Positions 45,921 to 51,962 of a stretch of DNA of 51,962 nt are shown here, one piece after another (positions within the stretch are counted from its first letter, which is position 1; every line of letters begins with the position of its first letter). A model generated the notes under the pieces. The model was not told the DNA's origin. It made no database searches and saw only the letters and a program-made list of their open reading frames with translations. The translations under genes and the position numbers were made by a program. Location: contig DATLYH010000065.1 in the NCBI GenBank assembly GCA_035575035.1, positions 1 to 51,962 on the forward strand, in the 5' to 3' direction. The stretch comes from DATLYH01 sp035575035. Lineage in GTDB: Bacteria; Planctomycetota; Planctomycetia; Gemmatales; Gemmataceae.

Positions 45921-48210
45921 TCGGCTCGGCGGTCGGCTCCGGCTCGGGCGGCTGCGGCCGGGTCGGCCGGTCCACCTGGCGGATGCGCCAGGCCATCCGA
46001 CCTAGGATCGGCGCTGCCAACAGGGCGCACCCGATCGCCACCGCCAGTCGGACCTCGGACGGTACCACCACGTCTTCCCGACCGAGCTGACCTCCTAGCA
46101 ACACCGGGATGATGACCAGGGTGTTGTGCAGCAGGTGGAAGAGCATTCCCGGCAGGACACTCGAGGTGCGGACCGCGAGCAATCCGAGGACCACACCCAG
46201 GAAGAAACTGGGGAGAAACTGGAAGACGTTCAGGTGCAGCAGCGCGAACAGGAAGCTGGAGAGAAGAATAGCGGTCCAGGGGCGGAAGCGGCCGCGCAGC
46301 CCAGTGAGGATGAAACCGCGGAAGGCCAGCTCCTCGCAGACCGCCGGCAACAGGGCCAGCACCAGAAAGTAGTGCAGCCGCCCCAGCGGATCATGGCCGG
46401 CCGCCGACACCAGGGCATCGGCCAGCGGCGAGTTCTCGGTCAGCAGGCGTTTCAGGTCGGGGAACTGCTCCAGGAGGCGCCGGGTTAGCTCGGCCAGCGG
46501 CGGCAGCAGCAGCACTGCCAAGAGCACTGCCAGCAGCCAGGCCTTCGGCGCCGGCCAGCGCAGGGCCAGCCCGTGCCTCGGCTTGGTCGTCAACATCACG
46601 GCCATCAGCACCGGCGGCGTAGCGACGAAAGCGACCAGGCTGACGCCGGCCCGGGTCAGCAGCGACAGCTGGCTTCCCAGCCCCAGCGCGAACCATTGCA
46701 GCACCATGATCAGGGCGAAGCAGAAGAACGCCTGCCCGCTGGAGGGAAGCGGCTCCTTGTCGCGGAAAAGGTGCCCCAGCCATAGCCGCAGGTCTAGCCG
46801 CTCCGCTTCGCGGAAGAGGACCTCCTCGCGCTGGAACTGGTCGATGGCCCAGCGCAGCGCCAGCCAGCCGTACAGCACCATCGGCGCCAGCACCGGCCCA
46901 AAATAGAGCCAGGGAACCTGGTCGAGCGACGCGGCCGCCATCAACCGCTGCAACAACAGGGCCACGCCGGTGACCGGCACCAGGCTATACAGCGGGCTCA
47001 GCTCCACCCCCGGGGCCAACGTCAGAAAGATCAGCGGCATGGTCAAGAGGAAGAGCGGCATCAGGTAGTGCTGCCCTTCTTTGGAGGAGCGGGCATAGGC
47101 CCCAACCGCCAGGCACAGGGCGCTGAAGAAGGCCGACAGCGGCAGCACCAGCAGCACGCACCAAAGCAGGGCCGCTGGCCGAAGGATGGCGTGCGGCAGC
47201 AGGCCGCTCAGCAGCGCCGTCGTCGCCCCCATGCTGGCCAGGTTCAGCAGGGCCGTCGCGGCGCTGAAGATCCAGATGGTCAGGAACTTGCCCCAGACAA
47301 TCTCCGTCCGGCTGGCCGGGCTGATGAGCAAGGTTTCCATGGTGCCGCGCTCCTTCTCGCCGGCGCAGAGATCGACCGCCGGGTAAAGGGCCCCCGCCAG
47401 CGACCACATCACCAGCACAAACGGAAAGACGCGCACCAGCATGTCGAAGAGATCGTCGGCCGCCGCAGCGCTGGAAGACTTGGCCCGCTCCGGGTCCTTG
47501 ATGGTGAAAGGGCTGTCGAAGTCAGCTGGCAGCCCGTGGCGCAGGAAGCGGACTTCGCGGATCTGCCTGGTCCACCTTTCGAGCACGGCATGCATGCGCT
47601 TGCGGGCCGTCTGGGACCGCTCGTCCCCCTCGCGCGACTGGATTTCCAGCACAGGGCGCTCACCCGCCTCCAGGCGGGACCAGAAATCGGTCTCGGCGGA
47701 GAGGATCAGGTCCACCTCCTTGTCGTCCAGCGGGGCGCGGTCGGGGCGGTCGAGGAAGACGACACGCAGCCAGCCCTCGCCGCCGACCGCCCGCTCCAAC
47801 AGTCGGGCCTCGCCGCCCGGGGCCGGTGGGTAGAAGATGGAGGTAAACTTGCCGTCGCTGATCAGGAGCGGATAGTCCAGCCGCAGCTGGCTGGCCTGAA
47901 CGAGGACCGCGGTACCGACCAGGCGGTCCAGTCCGCCTCCCGGGCCGGCCAGGGCGAAACAGGCGGCCGCCGAGACAGGACTTAGGCCGGCACCCGGAGG
48001 TGTTCGGGGCGGGAATTCGCCGTCCGACCCAGGGTAGACGCCGATGACGCTGGGCTTGTCACTGAGGAGGAAGGCGAACTGGATCAGGCCCAGCCCCAGC
48101 AGCGGGTAAAGCAGGATCGGCAGGACGGCCATCATAAAGACGGTCCGCCGATCGCGGAGCTGATCGCGCAGCTCGCGCAGCCAGATGAGACGGACGATAG
48201 ACCAGCGCAT
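45898..48210 (-). CDS. ABC-2-type permease fused to a CPBP intramembrane protease domain
   Basis: The protein has 770 residues and starts at ATG 48210. Residues 1-400 are an ABC-2/NatB-like permease: a first membrane helix (VFMMAVLPILLYPLLG), a large extracytoplasmic loop of about 200 residues, then five helices opening with a segment containing KERGTMETLLISPASR, as in Na+-efflux NatB proteins. Residues 480-740 add further helices including a CPBP (Abi) domain: EELAFRG (Glu626, Glu627, Arg630), LLHLNVFQFLPSF with its metal-type His, and LFHLLHNTL with further His. The Pro/Glu-rich tail is cytoplasmic. The ATPase subunit expected upstream is not in the window. Fusion of these two modules is known in other bacteria. 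Its substrate is unknown. Confidence 0.85.
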   Translation of the reverse strand: MRWSIVRLIWLRELRDQLRDRRTVFMMAVLPILLYPLLGLGLIQFAFLLSDKPSVIGVYPGSDGEFPPRTPPGAGLSPVSAAACFALAGPGGGLDRLVGTAVLVQASQLRLDYPLLISDGKFTSIFYPPAPGGEARLLERAVGGEGWLRVVFLDRPDRAPLDDKEVDLILSAETDFWSRLEAGERPVLEIQSREGDERSQTARKRMHAVLERWTRQIREVRFLRHGLPADFDSPFTIKDPERAKSSSAAAADDLFDMLVRVFPFVLVMWSLAGALYPAVDLCAGEKERGTMETLLISPASRTEIVWGKFLTIWIFSAATALLNLASMGATTALLSGLLPHAILRPAALLWCVLLVLPLSAFFSALCLAVGAYARSSKEGQHYLMPLFLLTMPLIFLTLAPGVELSPLYSLVPVTGVALLLQRLMAAASLDQVPWLYFGPVLAPMVLYGWLALRWAIDQFQREEVLFREAERLDLRLWLGHLFRDKEPLPSSGQAFFCFALIMVLQWFALGLGSQLSLLTRAGVSLVAFVATPPVLMAVMLTTKPRHGLALRWPAPKAWLLAVLLAVLLLPPLAELTRRLLEQFPDLKRLLTENSPLADALVSAAGHDPLGRLHYFLVLALLPAVCEELAFRGFILTGLRGRFRPWTAILLSSFLFALLHLNVFQFLPSFFLGVVLGLLAVRTSSVLPGMLFHLLHNTLVIIPVLLGGQLGREDVVVPSEVRLAVAIGCALLAAPILGRMAWRIRQVDRPTRPQPPEPEPTAEPMSSVPAR

Positions 48211-48398
48211 GCGGCAGAGGCACCCGAACGTCCGGGATTGAGCGTCTGGGACATTCTAGCACACGGCTCCCCGCCGGCGCCATTGCAACGGCCCGCGACG
48301 GCGGCATAATGGAGCCTGCCTGGAAGTGATTCAAGCCCGGAATGGATCGCTCGGCCGCCGGTGGTCCCCTGATCCGCCGCCCGAGCGTCGGAGAAACC

Positions 48399-49703
48399 GT
48401 GTTCATCGATCCCAAGAAAGCCACCATCGCCCCATCCGCCGACGTGCCCCTCCCGCGCGAGCGGGCCGTCATCTGGGTCCTCTGGCTGACGTACGGCGCG
48501 TTTTATTTCTGCCGCACCAACCTCTCGGCCGCCGCCAAGGATATGACCCTCCCCCTGGAAAAAGGGGGCTTGGACCTCTCCAAGGAACAGGTCGGCTACA
48601 TCCTGGCCTCGCTCAAGATTGCCTACGGGCTTGGTCAGGGATTGAATGGGCAGCTGGCAGAGCGCTTCTCTCCGCGGGTCCTGCTCGCCCTAGGCATGCT
48701 CGGCTCGGCGGCCTTGAACGTCTTGTTCGGCCTGGGTACCGGCTTCTACTTTCTGCTGTTCGTCTGGGCATGCAACGGCTACGCTCAATCGCTGGGCTGG
48801 ACGCCTTGCATGCGCGTCGTGGCCAACTGGGTCCCGGTGTTTCGGCGCGGCCGGGCCATCGGTCTGATCGGCACCGGTTATCAGGTAACACTGGGGCTGA
48901 CCTTCCTCGTGGCGACTTGGGCGGTGCAATGGCAGGGATGGCGGGCCGCCCTTTTCGTGCCGGCGGGACTGCTGACCCTGACGGCCATCTTCATGCTGCT
49001 CGTCCTCGACGAATCTCCCCAGGACCACAGCAGCGCTAACCAGGCGGCAGATCATCCGCGCGCATATCCAGCGTCCCGGCCCGGCTCATTTTTCGACAAC
49101 ATCATCCTGACGCTTCAGAACCCTGCCCTCTGGTTGTTGGGGCTTTCGTTGGGGTTGCTGAACGCCTGCCGCTTCGGATACCTGGACTGGGGACTGACCC
49201 ATCTCCAGGAGGTCCAGAAGTCGCCGATTGGCGAATCCGGGGTCAAGTATGCGCTGCTCCCGGTCGGTGCCGTTGCCGGTGTTTACCTGGCTGGCTGGGC
49301 CACGGATCGTTTCTTCGGTGGGCGCCGGGCCCCGGTGATCTGCCTGCTGCTCCTGGTCCTTGCCGGTCTGACGCCGCTCTACCACACGGCGGCCCGGGAG
49401 GGCGGCTCCTGGGTCATCCCGCTCTTGATGGTGATTGGTTTCTGCATCTACGGGCCTCAGGTTCTGCTGGTCGGCACGGCCCCGGCCGACCTGGCGCGGC
49501 GAGGGACGTCGGCGGCGGCCGCCGGCTTCGTTAACTTCCTCGGCTACATGGGTGCAGCGGCAGGAGATGTGGTTACCGGCCGCGTCCTCGACAAGGAGAC
49601 CTGGGGTTGGCAAGTGGCCATTTACGTCTGGGCCGGCTGGGCGCTGGTCGCTGCTTTGGCCGCCGCCTTGCTCTGGAATGCGACCGCCCGGGCCGACCGC
49701 TAA
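48399..49703 (+). CDS. Major facilitator superfamily transporter (OPA-like)
   Basis: The protein has 434 residues from GTG 48399, preferred because GGAG lies 6-9 bases upstream and the first helix follows at residue 20; ATG 48342 would add 19 residues. Twelve hydrophobic helices are expected. The first helix, WLTYGAFYFCRTNLSAA, has the Y-x-R-x-N-LS pattern of organophosphate:phosphate antiporters such as GlpT and UhpT. The A-loop is GQLAERFSPR and RRGRAIGLIGTGYQ lies in helix 4. The central loop is cytoplasmic. The substrate might be a phosphorylated sugar or glycerol-3-phosphate, judging only by family. The sugar-nucleotidyltransferase gene follows 35 bases later and may be in the same transcript. 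Confidence 0.88.
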   Translation: MFIDPKKATIAPSADVPLPRERAVIWVLWLTYGAFYFCRTNLSAAAKDMTLPLEKGGLDLSKEQVGYILASLKIAYGLGQGLNGQLAERFSPRVLLALGMLGSAALNVLFGLGTGFYFLLFVWACNGYAQSLGWTPCMRVVANWVPVFRRGRAIGLIGTGYQVTLGLTFLVATWAVQWQGWRAALFVPAGLLTLTAIFMLLVLDESPQDHSSANQAADHPRAYPASRPGSFFDNIILTLQNPALWLLGLSLGLLNACRFGYLDWGLTHLQEVQKSPIGESGVKYALLPVGAVAGVYLAGWATDRFFGGRRAPVICLLLLVLAGLTPLYHTAAREGGSWVIPLLMVIGFCIYGPQVLLVGTAPADLARRGTSAAAAGFVNFLGYMGAAAGDVVTGRVLDKETWGWQVAIYVWAGWALVAALAAALLWNATARADR

Positions 49704-49738
49704 GCCGCAAGCAGCACGGACACCGAAGGAGGACCACC

Positions 49739-50509
49739 ATGCAGGCGATCATTATCGGTGCGGGGCGGGGGAAGCGGCTGATGCCGACGACTGCCGATGC
49801 GCCGAAGTGTTTCGCGGAGGTCGCCGGTCGGCGCATCCTCGACTGGACCCTCGACGCCTTCCGCGCCAACGGCATCGACCGCATCGGCTTCATCGGCGGC
49901 TACCAGATCGACAAGGTCCGCCGCGACTACCCCCACCTCACCTTCCGCCACAATCCCGACTGGGAGAACAACAACATCCTCGCCTCGCTTTTCTACGCCG
50001 AGGACCTGATGGCCGACGGTTTCGTCTGCTGCTACGCCGACATCCTCTTCACCCCAGGCGTCATCCGACGGTTGCTGGCCAGCGCGGAAGACATGGCCCT
50101 AGTGGTCGATACCCGCTGGCTTGACCGCTACCGAGAGCGCACCGACCACCCCACCGACGATGCGGAGAAGGTCACGGTCCGCGACGGGGCCATCACCCGC
50201 ATCCACCGTGACATCCCTGCCGCCGAGGCCCACGGCGAGTACATTGGCGTGGCGAAGTTCTCGGCCCGGGGGACGGCCCAGCTGCGCCAGCATTACCACC
50301 GTTGCCGACAGCAGTACGCCGGCCGGCCTTTCCGCGAGGCCCGGTCGTTCGAGAAGGCTTACCTGATCCAGCTCTTCCAGGAAATGATTGAGGCCGGCGA
50401 GCGCCTGGCCCATGTCGATACGCCGGGCGGCTATATCGAGGTGGACACCCAGCAGGACTTCGATTACGCTCGCCGCCACTGGCTGAAGCATGCCGCGGAG
50501 GTGCCATGA
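49739..50509 (+). CDS. Nucleotidyltransferase of the sugar-1-phosphate type
   Basis: The protein has 256 residues from ATG 49739, which follows GAAGGAGG. The N-terminus MQAIIIGAGRGKRLMPTT is the nucleotide-binding signature GxGxRxxPxT, followed by APKCFAEVAGR (Lys of the substrate site) and the Asp-containing CCYADILFTPGV that holds the catalytic metal. The remaining sequence fits a short NTP_transferase without the left-handed beta-helix tail. Likely substrates are sugar phosphates or choline/phosphonate-type alcohols, as some short members activate these with CTP. The stop overlaps the next start (ATGATG), so the two proteins are made from one transcript. Confidence 0.88.
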   Translation: MQAIIIGAGRGKRLMPTTADAPKCFAEVAGRRILDWTLDAFRANGIDRIGFIGGYQIDKVRRDYPHLTFRHNPDWENNNILASLFYAEDLMADGFVCCYADILFTPGVIRRLLASAEDMALVVDTRWLDRYRERTDHPTDDAEKVTVRDGAITRIHRDIPAAEAHGEYIGVAKFSARGTAQLRQHYHRCRQQYAGRPFREARSFEKAYLIQLFQEMIEAGERLAHVDTPGGYIEVDTQQDFDYARRHWLKHAAEVP

Positions 50510-51576
50510 TGAGCGGCCCGCGTCTGTTCCCGACCTCGGTAGTTGGCTCGATGCCCCGGCCCGCTTACGTCAAGGACCTGATCAACACCGAGGAGGCCCG
50601 GCCGCCCGAGGAGTATCAGCGGCTGATGCGCGCCGCGATACAGTCGGTGGTGGCGCTGCAAGAATGCGCCGGCCTCGATGTGGTCACCGATGGCGAGTGG
50701 TGGCGGCGGTCGTATATCGGCGTGATCGCGGAGCTGGCCCACGGCTTCGACGTGGGCCGCAACCCGGCCGACGGCCGTCCCTGGACAGTCGTGGTGGACC
50801 GGCTGGCGCCGAAAAACCCCGGCTTCATCGCCCGGGAGGTGGCGTTCCTGAAGCAGATCACCCGCCGGCAGATCAAGGCCACGCTGCCGGCGCCGGCACT
50901 TTTGGGCGAGCGGATGTGGGACCCGGTGCGCTCGGCCGCCGCTTACCCCCGGCGCGAAGACTTCGTCCGCGACTGTGTGCCGCTCCTGCGGCGCGAGCTA
51001 GAGCTGCTGCGCGATGAGGGGGTCAACATCGTCCAGATCGACGATCCGCACCTGTGTCTGTTCGTCGATCCTGATGTCCGGGCCCGCTACGACGACCCCG
51101 ATCGGGCGGCGGACTTCGCGGCCGACATGATCAACCAGGTGGTCGAGGGAATCGGCGGCGTCAAGCTGGCGGTGCATCTCTGCCGCCGGGCCGGCGCCCG
51201 CGCCCGCGGCGAGGCCCAGTTCCGCGGGGGCTACGAGCCGATCCTCAGTCAGTTGAACCGCCTCAAAGTGCATCACCTGACGATGGAGTTCACCGCTCCG
51301 GGCGCCGGCGACGCATCGGTCTTCCGGCAACTGCGCGACGACTTCGAGATTGGCCTAGGCTGCGTCAGTACCCAGCCCGGCGAGGTTGAGGCCGTCGATG
51401 TGATTGTTCAGCGCGTGGAGCGGGCGCTGGCATATGTGGCCCCGGAGCGGATCACGCTCAACCCGGACTGCGGTTTCGCGCCCGGCTCGGCCGCTGTCGT
51501 CAACATCGACGAGGTTTATCAGAAGTTGAAGAACGAGGTCGAGGCGGCCGCGCGGCTGCGCGCGAAGTACGGTTAG
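50506..51576 (+). CDS. Cobalamin-independent methionine synthase (MetE) C-terminal-like protein
   Basis: The protein has 356 residues. ATG 50506 overlaps the stop of the preceding gene (ATGATG); ATG 50509 is an alternative. The fold is the MetE C-terminal barrel: TSVVGSMPRPAYVK at the N-terminus, the loop LDVVTDGEWWRRS, the zinc ligands His224 and Cys226 (AVHLCRR), Glu261 (LTMEFTAP) and Cys322 (LNPDCGFAP). The N-terminal MetE domain is absent, as in many archaeal-type or core MetE proteins. It may transfer a methyl group to a thiol substrate other than homocysteine; its coupling to a sugar-nucleotidyltransferase gene is unexplained. It ends at TAG 51576. Confidence 0.85.
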   Translation: MMSGPRLFPTSVVGSMPRPAYVKDLINTEEARPPEEYQRLMRAAIQSVVALQECAGLDVVTDGEWWRRSYIGVIAELAHGFDVGRNPADGRPWTVVVDRLAPKNPGFIAREVAFLKQITRRQIKATLPAPALLGERMWDPVRSAAAYPRREDFVRDCVPLLRRELELLRDEGVNIVQIDDPHLCLFVDPDVRARYDDPDRAADFAADMINQVVEGIGGVKLAVHLCRRAGARARGEAQFRGGYEPILSQLNRLKVHHLTMEFTAPGAGDASVFRQLRDDFEIGLGCVSTQPGEVEAVDVIVQRVERALAYVAPERITLNPDCGFAPGSAAVVNIDEVYQKLKNEVEAAARLRAKYG

Positions 51577-51605
51577 ATGCCGGCTTCCAGGCTCTGTTGT
51601 GCCCT

Positions 51606-51663
51606 CCGGGGTGGCTAGGGCATCGTGGTACCAGCTGACAGCCGGTGCCACACTCCACCCCGG
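51606..51663. repeat. Nested palindrome, GTGGCACCGGCTG family, copy D
   Basis: The inner arms are GTGGTACCAGCTG (51625-51637) and CAGCCGGTGCCAC (51639-51651), with two mismatches. The outer arms are CCGGGGTGG (51606-51614) and CCACCCCGG (51655-51663). It is the same two-storey design as copy A. Confidence 0.65.
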
Positions 51664-51892
51664 CCATTCAACCGCTTACACCGAACGCCTCCTGATTCTG
51701 CATTCGGTACGGATTTTCTCCGGTTTCCGTGGCGGACCAAGAGGGGAGAATGGACTCTCCCTTGCAGCAAGCGGTGCATTGGTCCTTTGCCCGGGGGGTG
51801 GGTAGGGACCCCTCGGGCGCACGCCTGCTGCCCGGCATATCGCGGGGCCGGACAGAAAAAACGTTACGTTCCTTCGCCCTCGTCTGTTGGAT

Positions 51893-51923
51893 GCCCCCGG
51901 TGGAGCACGCGACCACCGGGGGC
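51893..51923 (+). terminator. Strong GC hairpin near the right edge
   Basis: GCCCCCGGTGG (51893-51903) pairs perfectly with CCACCGGGGGC (51913-51923) around a 9-base loop and is followed by TTGTCATG, a weak T-tract. It could end the MetE-like operon transcript, although it lies 320 bases after the stop codon. Confidence 0.4.
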
Positions 51924-51962
51924 TTGTCATGCGCCTGCTCCGTCAGCGGCTTGATTCCCGGG

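Larger units (their letters stand above)
51577..51962. other. Intergenic right edge
   Basis: No gene is supported. It contains palindrome copy D (51625-51651) and a strong hairpin (51893-51923). Sequence around 51690-51720 (CATTCGGTACGGATTTTC) is AT-richer but no promoter was identified with certainty. Confidence 0.4.

Noticed and set aside
1..51962. tRNA or rRNA genes
   Set aside because: No T-loop GTTCRANNC with a matching acceptor stem and no rRNA-like conserved stretch was noticed; a dedicated search could still find one.

Overview
The window looks like a chromosomal segment of a planctomycete, probably a Gemmata-like member of the Gemmatales. The composition is strongly GC-rich. Secreted proteins carry the N-terminal LEPLEDRTLPA motif common in planctomycetes. 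Planctomycete-type families are present (DUF3754, Uma2, secreted truncated haemoglobin, FG-GAP proteins), alongside KDO synthesis for a Gram-negative-type envelope. The taxonomic call is an inference from these signs. No rRNA, tRNA, CRISPR array, phage or complete transposon was seen.

Layout. 1-6 kb: a secreted FG-GAP repeat protein, a Flp-pilin-like protein, an NAD-dependent epimerase, a large secreted protein of unknown function and a Uma2 nuclease-fold protein. 6-11.3 kb (minus): a bile-acid-symporter-like transporter, then the run plsC, pterin carbinolamine dehydratase, kdsA and a membrane-anchored transglutaminase-like protein. 11.6-16.1 kb (plus): a secreted esterase and a histidine kinase/NtrC-type regulator pair. 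16-20.6 kb (minus): rsmA, ribE, pssA and ahcY. 21-25 kb: a degenerate J-domain protein, a MarR regulator and convergent recG. 25.4-28.2 kb: a frameshifted small secreted gene, a DUF3754 membrane protein and a secreted truncated haemoglobin fused to a CarboxypepD-like domain. 28.4-31.5 kb: an unrecognised pair, a winged-helix protein plus an AAA-type ATPase. 31.7-36.7 kb: a PAS histidine kinase, a two-receiver response regulator and folC, with overlapping stops and starts. 36.8-41 kb: an STN-like secreted protein, a cupin, an aminotransferase and an SDR. 41.3-44.5 kb: a secreted subtilase broken by a GC-rich repeat array. 44.7-48.2 kb: a VOC protein, a VapBC-type toxin-antitoxin module and an ABC-2 permease/CPBP protease fusion. 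48.4-51.6 kb: an MFS transporter, a sugar-nucleotidyltransferase and a MetE-like protein.

The most striking signal is not a gene. About a dozen inverted-repeat cassettes are scattered through the window. Most have arms built from a short word repeated several times (for example GAATGACGAA, GGTGACA, GAGACAA, GTCCGTAG, CCCCTCTCCCC), with the reverse complement of that word in the other arm. Some lie between genes, often starting at the stop codon of the upstream gene. At least three, and probably four, lie inside coding sequences, where they usually keep the frame. A second dispersed palindrome (arms GTGGCACCGGCTG) occurs four times, once inside a signal peptide. A third clear event is the toxin-antitoxin module, which lies between a degenerate copy of the 3' end of the neighbouring permease gene and the real 3' end. 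This points to insertion between the permease and VOC genes.
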